Shown one piece after another: positions 42,646 to 50,820 of a stretch of DNA of 64,000 nt. This DNA comes from an uncultured Collinsella sp. (GTDB lineage Bacteria > Actinomycetota > Coriobacteriia > Coriobacteriales > Coriobacteriaceae): positions 1-64,000 of the forward strand of contig CAAEON010000018.1 of the NCBI GenBank assembly GCA_900757615.1, read 5' to 3'. A program made the position numbers and the translations under genes. Under the pieces are notes generated by a model, which did no database searches, was not told the origin of the DNA, and saw only the letters and a list, made by a program, of their open reading frames with translations. Numbering within the stretch: the stretch's first letter is position 1; each line of letters starts with the position of its first letter.

Positions 42646-44217
42646 CTAGCCGAGCTTCCTCAGATAATGGAAGTCGCTCGCGTCATCGCCGGTGAACGCC
42701 CCGTGCAGCTCGTCGATAATGTCGGCGGTAGAAGTCATCTGCTGGTACATGTCGGCGCTTGTGACCCAGACGTTGCCGCTCTTCACGGCTTTGAACTGCG
42801 ACAATAGCGCGTTTTTGCCTACGAAGTCGTTCAAGGTGGCAACCGATTCGTCGATGGTGCCGTTGTAGACGATGATGTCGGCATCCTTCGCCGTCGCATA
42901 GAAGCGCTCCATTTCGAGCGTTACTGACGAACCTGACGTCGACGCCGTCTGTGCGTCATCGAGCGCGTAGCTGCCGCCTGCGAGCTCGATCATCTGCGCT
43001 ACGTAGTCGCCCCTCCGCCGCGTGACGGCGGCCCCGTTCGAGTTAATGTAGAAATACGCCACGGTTTTACCTGACGACGCGAGCCCCGACGTTTGCTCGA
43101 CGCGGGCCTTCTGCTCGTTGAACAGGTGCGCGGCCTCGTCTTCCTTGTCGAACAGGACGCCGAAAAGCTTAATCCACTCGACGCGCCCGAGTGCTTCGGG
43201 CTCGCTCGACGACTGTTCGGTGAGCACGACGAGCCCGAGCTTCTGCAGCTTTTCCTTCACATCGGGCGTGTGGTTGATCATGGTGTTTTCGATGGCGAGC
43301 GTGCAGCCCGAGGCCGATATTCGCTCGTAGTCGGGCGCGCTGTACTTGCCGCCGTAGGCGATCGCCCCACTTTCGAGCGCGCTTTTGAAGCCTGCGACCG
43401 AGCAATCGTCGGCCTTCGTGCCCGACATTAAGATATTGTCGTTCGCATCGAGCGCGTCGACTAGGCACATCGTTGCCGACGACACGAGGTACACCTTGTC
43501 GGCGGGGCGCCTTATGACCGCGATGTCGGAGCTCAACCCGTCAGGTACCTTCGCATCTTGCGGCACCACGAGGAAGCGCTCCCCGTTCGAAACGCAGATA
43601 AGCCGCAAGCCGCCTTCGAACTCGTCGACAGTGAAGTGCTTGGCGTATTCAAGCTGAAGCGCCCCCGTCGGCTCCCAGCCGCAGCCCAAATCGGCGTTGT
43701 GGAAGTCGGCCGCGGCGCTTGAAGCCGTTACCGCAGGGGAGCCGCCGCTTGCATCGTCGCCCGATTTCTCCTTCATGGTGGATGAGTCGAAGTAGAGCGT
43801 GTAGTCGATGGTGTGCGGCGTCGACATGGCGACGGTCTCGGCCGACACGGCGATGTCCTCGTCGAGTGTGACGGGTATCTCGAACGTGGAGTTGCCGCCG
43901 TCGTTTACGGGCGCGTAGTCCACGCCGTCGGCGGTCATCTTGTCGTAGTTCGAACTCGACCAGGTGATGGTCGCGGTGTAGGTGTCGCCATCCTTCACAA
44001 TTGTGGTTGGTGAGGCGATGCTTGCGCGCCCTGACCCGCCGGAAAGCGAGACGCTCACAGTGTATTCCTGAGAGCCCGTCGTGACACCGGTCGCGTTTGG
44101 GCTAGCACTGCACCCCGCGAAGGGAAGCGCGAGCAGGGCGACGAGAACGCAGGCGATTACGCGCGCCGCGATGCTGCGGCGCTTCCTGTTTTCCCCCTTG
44201 GGAAGAATCGACCGCAT
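42646..44217 (-). CDS. Substrate-binding lipoprotein with N-terminal beta-domain fused to a FepB/BtuF-type domain
   Basis: A 523-residue lipoprotein: signal peptide with lipobox LPFAGC (Cys36). A beta-rich domain at about 52-145 contains WSSSNYDKM, GNSTFEIPV and AMSTPHTIDY. A class III periplasmic-binding domain fills about 190-520 (SDIAVIRRP, VEWIKLFGVLF, VAYFYINSNGAAV, IIVYNGTIDES). The N-terminal domain resembles one found in Gram-positive heme/metal uptake proteins, but I cannot name it with certainty. It would deliver substrate to the adjacent permease. Confidence 0.82.
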   Translation of the reverse strand: MRSILPKGENRKRRSIAARVIACVLVALLALPFAGCSASPNATGVTTGSQEYTVSVSLSGGSGRASIASPTTIVKDGDTYTATITWSSSNYDKMTADGVDYAPVNDGGNSTFEIPVTLDEDIAVSAETVAMSTPHTIDYTLYFDSSTMKEKSGDDASGGSPAVTASSAAADFHNADLGCGWEPTGALQLEYAKHFTVDEFEGGLRLICVSNGERFLVVPQDAKVPDGLSSDIAVIRRPADKVYLVSSATMCLVDALDANDNILMSGTKADDCSVAGFKSALESGAIAYGGKYSAPDYERISASGCTLAIENTMINHTPDVKEKLQKLGLVVLTEQSSSEPEALGRVEWIKLFGVLFDKEDEAAHLFNEQKARVEQTSGLASSGKTVAYFYINSNGAAVTRRRGDYVAQMIELAGGSYALDDAQTASTSGSSVTLEMERFYATAKDADIIVYNGTIDESVATLNDFVGKNALLSQFKAVKSGNVWVTSADMYQQMTSTADIIDELHGAFTGDDASDFHYLRKLG

Positions 44218-44221
44218 GGCG

Positions 44222-44755
44222 TTACTTCAGTGCGTCGGCGCGCAGATCGACGCCGGCGGATTCGAATACGAGCGTGCGGTCGTACCACCGCTCCCTTTTA
44301 ATGCTCCACGCGGCGCAGGCGGTGTCCTCGTCGAGCGCTTCAACGGGCACGTCGTAGGTGTACTTGCCTTCCGCGTTTTCCACATAGGGGATGAAGTCGG
44401 CCTCGCTCGCGGCGGCAGCCTCGTCGCCCGTGCCCATGAAGAGCTTGCCGTAGCCCGTGCCGGAAAGTGTCATCACGCAGTGCATGGAGCCGTTTTCCAC
44501 GATGAGCTGGGCGTCCACAATCCTGAACATGTTCGAGCTGGAATCTACGGTGATTGGATAGGTGCCGTCAGCCACCTTGTCGGCGGTAATGGGGGCAGCG
44601 CTTGCGCCCTCGGGCGCATCGGCCGCCTGTTCGGTCTTTTCCTGGGAATCGGCATCGCTTGCCTTTGCGCTGTCGAATGAATTTCCGCTGCAGCCGGCGA
44701 GCGAGAACGCGAAAAGCGCCGCCGACAGGGCGAAGACGAGGGTTTTCTTCAACAT
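44222..44755 (-). CDS. Small lipoprotein of the chelatase-transporter operon
   Basis: A 177-residue lipoprotein (lipobox SLAGC, Cys22), with an acidic linker to about residue 55 and then one compact domain. Visible segments are DSSSNMFRIVDAQLIVENG, LSGTGYGKLFMGTG, YTYDVPVEALDE and WYDRTLVFE. The pattern of DSSSNMF and a VPV strand recalls the N-terminal domain of the neighbouring binding protein, so both may bind the same ligand. The ATG at 44755 follows GAAAGGAAC. I do not know a characterised homologue. Confidence 0.7.
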   Translation of the reverse strand: MLKKTLVFALSAALFAFSLAGCSGNSFDSAKASDADSQEKTEQAADAPEGASAAPITADKVADGTYPITVDSSSNMFRIVDAQLIVENGSMHCVMTLSGTGYGKLFMGTGDEAAAASEADFIPYVENAEGKYTYDVPVEALDEDTACAAWSIKRERWYDRTLVFESAGVDLRADALK

Positions 44756-44781
44756 GGAGGGGTTCCTTTCAATCGCTTCGA

Positions 44782-44864
44782 CCGCCCGCGCCGTGCGGTG
44801 GGCGGGCGGGATGCGAATGCAACGGGCATGCGCCGTCGGTCGGGGAAGGCGCATGCCCGTTGCA
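44782..44864 (-). other. Two strong intercistronic hairpins
   Basis: TGCAACGGGCATGCGCC (44818-44834) pairs perfectly over 17 bp with 44848-44864, and CCGCCCGC (44782-44789) pairs with GCGGGCGG (44802-44809). Both lie between the chelatase stop and the lipoprotein start. No T-run follows, so they probably adjust mRNA stability or downstream expression. Confidence 0.65.
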
Positions 44865-44899
44865 CGGGGACGCGACCGGCGCCCCCGTGCGCGGCGAGT

Positions 44900-45826
44900 T
44901 TAGAGCTTGGCGATGGCGTCGTCCACGTGTGAGACGTAGATGTCGTCGACCGCGACGTTCTGTCCCAGACCCTGGAGCAGGCACGTCACTTCGAAGCCGG
45001 CGGCCACGAACTTCGCAGCCCAGCTGTCAGGGTCGGTCTCGTCTGCCATGTCGTTGTTCGCGTGGTCGCCCGCGACCACCATGAACGGCGCGAGCACGGC
45101 CTTCTTGTACCCTGCGGCGCTCGCGTCGGCGATAACATCCTCGCAGGTCGGTTCAGCCTCGACGGTGCCGACGAAGAACTGCGTCAAGCCCTCGTTCTTG
45201 AACACTTCCTGCATCTTGGCATAGTCGGCGTTGGAATCGGCTTCGGTGCCGTGGCCCATGAGGCACAGCGCTGTCTTGCCGTCGTCGAAGGACGCCATGT
45301 TCTCCTTAATGGCTGCGGCCACCTTCTTGTAGTCGTCGTCGGAGGTGAGCAACGGGTCGCCGAGCGAGATCTTGTCGAACTTGTCGGCGTACTTGTCGAG
45401 CTCGTCTTTCACGTCGGTGTATTCCAGGCCGCCCATGAGATGCGTCGGCTGCACGACGATTTCCTTCACGCCGTCTTCCACGCAGCGGTCGAGCGCCTCG
45501 GTCATGTTGTCGATCGTGATGCCGTCGCGCTTCTTCAGCTTGTCGATGATGATCTGCGCGGTGAAGGCGCGGCGGATGTCGTAGTCCTGCCAGTACTTCT
45601 CGCGGATAGCGTCTTCGATGGCGCCGATGGTGATGTGGCGCGAGTCGTTGTAGCTCGTGCCGAAGCTCGTGACGAGGATGACCGGCTTCACGGCCTTCTC
45701 CTTTTCGCTCGATTTCTCGGAACTTGCGGAGGTGCTGGAGCAGCCCGCGAGCGTGATTCCGGCGAGCGCGACGGCTCCGGTTGCTGCGGCGCCCATGAAG
45801 CTGCGGCGTGACATCTGGTCGGACAT
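44900..45826 (-). CDS. cbiK: Exported anaerobic cobaltochelatase CbiK (Tat lipoprotein)
   Basis: Inserts cobalt (or another metal) into sirohydrochlorin. Here the 308-residue protein carries a twin-arginine signal RRSFMG and a lipobox TLAGC (Cys29), so it should sit on the outer face of the membrane. The chelatase core runs from about 47. The metal-site residues are kept: His192 in LMGHGTEAD, Glu223/Glu225 in TVEAEPT and His255 in VAGDHANND. QPTHLMGGLEY is typical of CbiK. The start at 45826 has AGGAAAGGAA upstream; a longer frame would run through the riboswitch. Periplasmic CbiK is known in Desulfovibrio. First gene of the transporter operon. Confidence 0.9.
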   Translation of the reverse strand: MSDQMSRRSFMGAAATGAVALAGITLAGCSSTSASSEKSSEKEKAVKPVILVTSFGTSYNDSRHITIGAIEDAIREKYWQDYDIRRAFTAQIIIDKLKKRDGITIDNMTEALDRCVEDGVKEIVVQPTHLMGGLEYTDVKDELDKYADKFDKISLGDPLLTSDDDYKKVAAAIKENMASFDDGKTALCLMGHGTEADSNADYAKMQEVFKNEGLTQFFVGTVEAEPTCEDVIADASAAGYKKAVLAPFMVVAGDHANNDMADETDPDSWAAKFVAAGFEVTCLLQGLGQNVAVDDIYVSHVDDAIAKL

Positions 45827-45882
45827 GGTTTTCCTTTCCTCGGTTTGCCGGTCCCCCGGCGACAGTTGCTTGTCGGCACAAG

Positions 45883-45910
45883 CGAAAGAAAAGCGCACCC
45901 CTCGGGGTTC
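45883..45910 (-). terminator. Possible expression-platform terminator of the riboswitch
   Basis: On the minus strand, ACCCC-GA-GGGGT (from 45908 to 45897) is followed by GCGCTTTTCTTTC. It lies between the cobalamin riboswitch and the cbiK start and could be the regulated terminator. Confidence 0.45.
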
Positions 45911-45939
45911 ACAAGGAGCTAACGCCACGGCGATGCCGT

Positions 45940-46072
45940 GAGGAAAAGGCGAAGCAGTCTGGCTTGGGGCGCGAGGCGGTTCGCCCGCGCGTCCTATACA
46001 GTAATGTCCCTTGCCCAGGATTCCCACCTGGTTCCCTCCGCAAGCCAGCGCGGGCTGTGCGGACGCCGCGCC
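45940..46072 (-). promoter_or_regulatory. Cobalamin riboswitch upstream of cbiK
   Basis: The minus strand shows the conserved elements in order. GGGAACCAGGTGGGAATCC occupies 46035 down to about 46017, then GGGACATTACTGTATAGG with the ACTG core. AAGCCAGACTGC at about 45974-45954 stands in the place of the B12 box. A CACGGC-ATC-GCCGTG hairpin follows (45925-45940). Binding of adenosyl- or methylcobalamin should switch off the cbiK-transporter operon. The exact 5' limit is uncertain. Confidence 0.87.
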
Positions 46073-46120
46073 GGTCATTTCCTTTTATCCGATTGTCATA
46101 TGCTCGTTGCCGAATCTTTT

Positions 46121-46131
46121 ACTATGATAGT
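46121..46131. promoter_or_regulatory. Palindrome in the divergent cbiK/cbiF promoter region
   Basis: ACTATGATAGT at 46121-46131 is a perfect dyad around a central G, in the only AT-rich patch between the two divergent operons. TTGTCA and TATGAT-like elements on both strands suggest the promoters are here. The cbiF leader (46132-46283) shows no second riboswitch. Confidence 0.4.
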
Positions 46132-46283
46132 GGGCACTTGTGAACGTGTCAAAGCCAGGGCGGGCGGCATTGCGCCTCCTGCCTGCGTATTTGCGCCGAC
46201 TGCCGCTTCGGGCGCCGTGTTTTGCCCGCTGCGCGAATGGCGGCGTAAACGGTTGCGATGAGAAACGGGAAGGGAAGGCTCGG

Positions 46284-47075
46284 ATGATTCATATCGTTGG
46301 CGCAGGCTCGGGCGCCGCCGACCTTATCACGCTGCGCGGGGCGCGCCTTCTGCGCGCGGCCGACGTGGTCGTTTGGGCGGGGAGCCTTGTGAACCCCGAG
46401 CTGCTCGCTGAGTGCAAGGAATCCTGCATCGTCTACGACAGCGCGCACATGACCTTGGAGGAAGTGCTCGACGTGATGTGCGCGGCTGATGCGCGGGGCG
46501 AGGAAGTGGTGCGCCTGCACACGGGCGACCCGTGCCTGTACGGCGCCATCCAGGAGCAGATGGACGCGCTCGACGCGCGCGGCGTGGACTACGAGGTGGT
46601 GCCCGGCGTGTCGAGCTTTTGCGGTGCCGCGGCGGCGCTTCGCCAGGAATACACGCTGCCGGGAATCAGCCAGTCGGTCGTGATCACGCGGCTTTCCGGG
46701 CGCACCCCCATGCCTGCGGGCGAGGGCATGCGCACCATGGCGGAAAGCGGCTCGACTATGGTCATCTTCCTGAGCTCGGGTATGCTCGCCGAGCTTTCCG
46801 CCGAGCTTTTGGCCGCGGGCCGCAGCTCCGACGAGCCGGCGGCGCTCGTGTATAAGGCGACCTGGCCTGAGGAGCGCGTGGTGCGATGCACAGTGGGCAC
46901 GCTCGCCGATGCGGGCGCGCGAGAGGACATCGACCGCACGGCGCTCGTGGTGGTGGGCCGCGTGCTCGGAGCTCGCGGCGGGCTTGCGCACGACGGCGCG
47001 CAAGCGGAGTCGTACGAGCGCAGCAAGCTTTACGACCCTTCGTTTGCCACGGGGTATCGGAAGGCGAGCAGCTAG
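46284..47075 (+). CDS. cbiF: Cobalt-precorrin-4 C11-methyltransferase
   Basis: SAM-dependent methylation of C11 of the corrin precursor. 263 residues with the tetrapyrrole methylase fold: MIHIVGAGSGAADLITLRG at the start, LHTGDPCLYGAIQEQ and VVPGVSSFCGAAAAL in the middle. GGGAAGG precedes the ATG at 46284. It is the first gene of the long rightward cobalamin operon, divergent from the riboswitch-controlled cbiK operon. Confidence 0.93.
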   Translation: MIHIVGAGSGAADLITLRGARLLRAADVVVWAGSLVNPELLAECKESCIVYDSAHMTLEEVLDVMCAADARGEEVVRLHTGDPCLYGAIQEQMDALDARGVDYEVVPGVSSFCGAAAALRQEYTLPGISQSVVITRLSGRTPMPAGEGMRTMAESGSTMVIFLSSGMLAELSAELLAAGRSSDEPAALVYKATWPEERVVRCTVGTLADAGAREDIDRTALVVVGRVLGARGGLAHDGAQAESYERSKLYDPSFATGYRKASS

Positions 47076-47076
47076 C

Positions 47077-48261
47077 GTGGCCTTCGAGCACTACATATAT
47101 ACCGGGACGACCCGCCTGCGCTGCGGCTACACCACGGGGAGCTGCGCCGCTCTCGCGGCGAAGGCGGCCTGCGAGATGCTCTTGTCACGAAAGACCGTCG
47201 GCCGCGTGTCGATCGTCACCCCCGGCGGGCTGCCCGTCGAGACGGACGTGGTCGACGTATGCATCGGCGAGGGGTGCGCCCAGTGCGCCGTGCGAAAGGA
47301 CGCAGGCGACGATGCCGATGTGACCGACGGCGTGCTCGTGTACGCGCTCGTGGAACATGCGGGGCCGGGCACGGGCGCTGCGGGCAACAAGGGCGTGCCC
47401 GCGCGCGAATCGGAAGTTTCCGTCGATGGCGGCGTGGGCGTGGGGCGCGTGACGTTGCCCGGGCTCGAGCAGCCGGTGGGGGCGGCCGCCATCAACGCGA
47501 CGCCGCGCGCGATGATCACTTCGGCGGTGCGCGAGGTGTGCGCCGCGCACGGCTTTTCTGGAAATATTGCTGTGACGATTTCGGTACCCGAGGGTGTTGC
47601 CCTTGCCGAAAAGACCTTCAACCCGCACCTGGGGATAGAGGACGGCATCTCCATCCTGGGTACGACGGGCATCGTCGAGCCGCGCAGCCTCGCTGCCTTG
47701 CGCGACAGCATCGAGCTCGAGATCCGGCAGCATGCGGCTATGGGTCGGCGCGGAGTCGTGCTCACGCCCGGCAACTACGGCGGGCAGTTCATTTCGGGGC
47801 ATTTCCACCTAAACGGTGCGCCGGTGGTCTTCATCTCCAACTTTGTGGGCGATGCGATTGATTGCTGCGTTCGCGAGGGATTTACCAATGTCCTTCTTGT
47901 GGGACACATCGGCAAGCTAGTGAAGGTCGCGGGCGGCATCATGGACACCCATTCGCGTACCGCCGACTGCCGCGCGGAGATTCTGGCCGCCCACGCGGCC
48001 TTGGCCGGCGCGGGCGCGAAGACCGTGCACGAGATCATGTCGTCGGTCACGACCACGACGGCGCTTGAGGTAATCGAGGCCGCCGGCGTGGGGGACGCTG
48101 TGCGCGCCTCGCTCGCTGCGGCAATCGAGGACAGGTTGCGCCGCCGCGCGGCGGGCGCATGCGACATCGCCGCGGTCGTGTTCGACGCCGGGCGCCGCGA
48201 GCTTTTCCGCACGTCGGGCGCCGATGCTGTTATCGGGGAATTGGGGGCGACGTATGAGTAA
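47077..48261 (+). CDS. cbiD: Cobalt-precorrin-5B C1-methyltransferase
   Basis: C1 methylation in the anaerobic pathway. 394 residues from the GTG at 47077, one base after cbiF. The family start LRCGYTTGSCAALAAKAA is clear, followed by VTPGGLPVE, GISILGTTGIVEPRS, TPGNYG and HSRTADCRAEI. CbiD is specific to the anaerobic, early-cobalt route. The stop overlaps cbiL. Confidence 0.95.
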   Translation: MAFEHYIYTGTTRLRCGYTTGSCAALAAKAACEMLLSRKTVGRVSIVTPGGLPVETDVVDVCIGEGCAQCAVRKDAGDDADVTDGVLVYALVEHAGPGTGAAGNKGVPARESEVSVDGGVGVGRVTLPGLEQPVGAAAINATPRAMITSAVREVCAAHGFSGNIAVTISVPEGVALAEKTFNPHLGIEDGISILGTTGIVEPRSLAALRDSIELEIRQHAAMGRRGVVLTPGNYGGQFISGHFHLNGAPVVFISNFVGDAIDCCVREGFTNVLLVGHIGKLVKVAGGIMDTHSRTADCRAEILAAHAALAGAGAKTVHEIMSSVTTTTALEVIEAAGVGDAVRASLAAAIEDRLRRRAAGACDIAAVVFDAGRRELFRTSGADAVIGELGATYE

Positions 48262-48943
48262 AGGCGTGCTGTACGGGGTGGGCACGGGGCCTGGCGACCC
48301 CGAGCTGCTCACGATCAAGGCCGTCCGCACAATCGAATCGTGTCCGGTCATCGCCGCACCGCAGACGGCGGACGGGGTCATGGTCGCGCTCGACATCGTG
48401 CGCGGCGCCGTCGACCTTACAGGCAAGACGGTGATCCCCGTGCGATTCTCGATGACGCGCGACGTCGAGCGCCGCGCGGCCGAGCATGCCTCGCTTGTTC
48501 GCGAGCTTGTCGCGCACCTGGATGCGGCCCGCGACGTCGCGCTGCTGAACCTGGGGGACCCGAGCATCTACGCCACCTTCCAGCGCATAGCGCCCGACGT
48601 GCGCGCCCGCGGGTTCGAGGCGCGCGCCATTCCCGGCGTGCCGAGCTTCTGCGCGGTCGCCGCGGCGCTCGAGCGCGACCTCACGCCCGAGATGTCGTCA
48701 CCTCTGCACATCGTGCCCGGCGGCTACGACGACGTACGCCGCGCAATCGGCTGGCCGGGGACGAAGGTGGTCATGAAGGCGCACCGCTCGCTTGCGGACA
48801 CGAAGCGCATCCTTTGCGAGGAGGGCGCCTTCGACGGCACCGAGCTCGTTGAGGACTGTGGGCTTCCGGGTGAGCGCGTGTACCGCTCGCTCGACGATGT
48901 GCCCGATCGGGGCAGCTACTTCTCGACGATGGTGGTGCGTTAG
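48254..48943 (+). CDS. cbiL: Cobalt-precorrin-2 C20-methyltransferase
   Basis: First methylation after cobalt insertion; its substrate is the product of CbiK or CbiX. 229 residues: VGTGPGDPELLTIKA, LLNLGDPSIYATFQR and AIPGVPSFCAVAAAL are the tetrapyrrole methylase motifs. Starts eight bases inside the end of cbiD. Because the cobalt-loaded substrate is needed in the cytoplasm, this enzyme defines the supply problem raised by the exported CbiK. Confidence 0.92.
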   Translation: MSKGVLYGVGTGPGDPELLTIKAVRTIESCPVIAAPQTADGVMVALDIVRGAVDLTGKTVIPVRFSMTRDVERRAAEHASLVRELVAHLDAARDVALLNLGDPSIYATFQRIAPDVRARGFEARAIPGVPSFCAVAAALERDLTPEMSSPLHIVPGGYDDVRRAIGWPGTKVVMKAHRSLADTKRILCEEGAFDGTELVEDCGLPGERVYRSLDDVPDRGSYFSTMVVR

Positions 48944-50077
48944 ATGAGGGTTTCCTGCATAGCGTTCACCGAGAGGGGATATGCGTTTGCGGAGCGCACC
49001 GCACGCGTGCTTTCCGATTGCGCGCAGACAGGTGAAGATGACCCTGGCTGGGACGTTTCCGTTTCGCGTGGGTTCGGCGAGGGGAAGGCCGACCTGCGCG
49101 CATGGACGGCGCTCGCGTGGGAAGCGTCGGACGCGCTTCTGTTCGTGGGCGCGGCGGGCATCGCCGTGCGGGCGATCGCGCCGCATGTCGCCTCGAAGGT
49201 AAACGATCCCGCGGTTGTGGCGATCGACGAGGCGGGACGCTTTGCCGTCCCGCTTTTGTCGGGGCATTTGGGCGGTGCGAACGAGCTTGCGCAGACTGTG
49301 GCGCGCGCGGCAGGGGCCATCCCCGTCATCACCACGGCGACCGACGTCCGCGGCGTGTGGGCGGTGGATACGTGGGCGCGCCGTGCGGGGCTCGCCGTTT
49401 TGAATCCCGAGGCCATCAAGCGAGTGTCGGCGCGGCTGCTTTCGGGCGGGCGCGTGGCGCTCTATTCCGACATGCCGATTTCGGGACAGCCGCCTGAGGG
49501 GGTTGACATTGCGTCCGACCGCGCTCGGGCCGATATCGTCGTGTCGCCGTTTGCTGGCGCGAATGCAGGTGTGTCCGTTCGCGCGGCGGAGACAACGGGC
49601 AAGGTCGTGCCCGCCGGTGAGACGGGGAAGCCGGCGTGCGTGCGGGCACAGGCGCCTGCGCCCGAGCCGCTTCGCCTTGTCGTTCCCTGCATCGTTGCGG
49701 GCATAGGGTGCCGTCGCGGTGCGTGCGCCGAAGCGATCGGGGACGCGTTTCTTCTCGCGTGCGGGCAGGCGGGTATCTCGCCTTCGGCCGTGCGCGAGGC
49801 GGCGACGATCGACGTGAAGGCGCACGAGGAGGGTCTGCTCGCCTTCTGCCGCGCGCGGAATATCCCGCTTGCGACGTATTCCGCAGATGAGTTGTCGCAG
49901 GTCGAAGGCAGCGTTTCGCCATCTGATTTCGTGCGCGCGACGGTGGGGGTCGACAACGTGTGCGAGCGCGCGGCGCTCGCGGACGGGGGCAAACTTATCT
50001 TCCCGAAGCTCGCTCACGGCGGCGTGACCGTCGCGTTTTCCAAGGTAACTATCGAACTTTCGTTTAAGGAGCGGTGA
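48944..50077 (+). CDS. cbiG: Cobalt-precorrin-5A hydrolase
   Basis: Opens the delta-lactone of cobalt-precorrin-5A, releasing acetaldehyde. 377 residues. The N-terminal half has DALLFVGAAGIAVRAIAPHV, PLLSGHLGGANELA and ITTATDVRGVWAVD. The C-terminal half has VAGIGCRRGA, ATIDVKAHEEGLLAF and a final beta segment. A less conserved Ala/Gly/Pro-rich linker (about 200-250) joins them. Starts directly after the cbiL stop. Confidence 0.92.
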   Translation: MRVSCIAFTERGYAFAERTARVLSDCAQTGEDDPGWDVSVSRGFGEGKADLRAWTALAWEASDALLFVGAAGIAVRAIAPHVASKVNDPAVVAIDEAGRFAVPLLSGHLGGANELAQTVARAAGAIPVITTATDVRGVWAVDTWARRAGLAVLNPEAIKRVSARLLSGGRVALYSDMPISGQPPEGVDIASDRARADIVVSPFAGANAGVSVRAAETTGKVVPAGETGKPACVRAQAPAPEPLRLVVPCIVAGIGCRRGACAEAIGDAFLLACGQAGISPSAVREAATIDVKAHEEGLLAFCRARNIPLATYSADELSQVEGSVSPSDFVRATVGVDNVCERAALADGGKLIFPKLAHGGVTVAFSKVTIELSFKER

Positions 50078-50820
50078 TGGGAAAGCTCTTCGTGGTGGGG
50101 ATCGGCCCGGGCGGCCCCGACGGCATGACGATTGCGGCCCGGCGCGCGCTCGAGGCGGCCGACATCGTTGTGGGGTACACGAAATACGTGGAGCTCGCGC
50201 TCGCCGCCGTGCCTGACGCGGCGCATTTCGCGACGCCGATGATGCACGAGGCCGAACGATGCCGCCTGGCGCTTTCGCGCGCGCAGAGCGGAGAAGCCGT
50301 GGCGCTCGTGTGCAGCGGTGACGCGGGCGTGTACGGCATGGCGAGCCCCGTACTGGAGCTTGCGGAGGACTACCCCGATGTAGACGTGGAAGTTATCGCC
50401 GGGGCCACCGCGGCTCAGAGCGGGTCGGCGGTGCTCGGCGCCCCGCTTGCCCACGACTTCGCGGTCGTGTCGCTCTCCGACCTTCTCACGCCGTGGGAGG
50501 TCATCGAGCGCAGGCTCGCCGCCGTGGCGAGCGCCGACTTCTGCATCTGTTTGTACAACCCGCGCAGCAGAAAGCGCGCCGACAGGCTCTCGCGCGCGGC
50601 AAAGATTATGCTCGAATGGAAGGCCCCCGACACGCTCTGCGGCTGGGTACGCAACATCGGGCGCGAGGGGCAGCAGTCGGGCATGTGCAGGCTCTCCGAG
50701 CTGGGGGAGTTCGACGCCGACATGTTCACCACCGTGTTCGTCGGCAACGCGGACACGAAGCGCGTGGTCGGCCGTATGGTCACGCCGCGCGGGTATCGGG
50801 AGATTCCATGCGAAAGGTAA
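50077..50820 (+). CDS. cbiH: Cobalt-precorrin-3 C17-methyltransferase
   Basis: Ring-contracting C17 methyltransferase. 247 residues: GKLFVVGIGPGGPDGMTIAA, LVCSGDAGVYGMASPVLEL, VIAGATAAQSGSAVLGAPL and FCICLYNPRSRKRAD are diagnostic. AAGGAG stands four bases before the ATG at 50077, which overlaps the cbiG stop. A GTG at 50074 is a possible alternative start. Confidence 0.93.
   Translation: MGKLFVVGIGPGGPDGMTIAARRALEAADIVVGYTKYVELALAAVPDAAHFATPMMHEAERCRLALSRAQSGEAVALVCSGDAGVYGMASPVLELAEDYPDVDVEVIAGATAAQSGSAVLGAPLAHDFAVVSLSDLLTPWEVIERRLAAVASADFCICLYNPRSRKRADRLSRAAKIMLEWKAPDTLCGWVRNIGREGQQSGMCRLSELGEFDADMFTTVFVGNADTKRVVGRMVTPRGYREIPCER

Noticed and set aside
45827..46078. 84-codon N-terminal extension of CbiK
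   Set aside because: It would translate the cobalamin riboswitch; the internal ATG has a good ribosome site and is followed by a proper Tat/lipoprotein signal.
46132..46283. A second cobalamin riboswitch in the cbiF leader
   Set aside because: AAAGCCAGGG and CCTGCC occur, but the upstream GGTG/AATCC and ACTG elements are missing on the plus strand.
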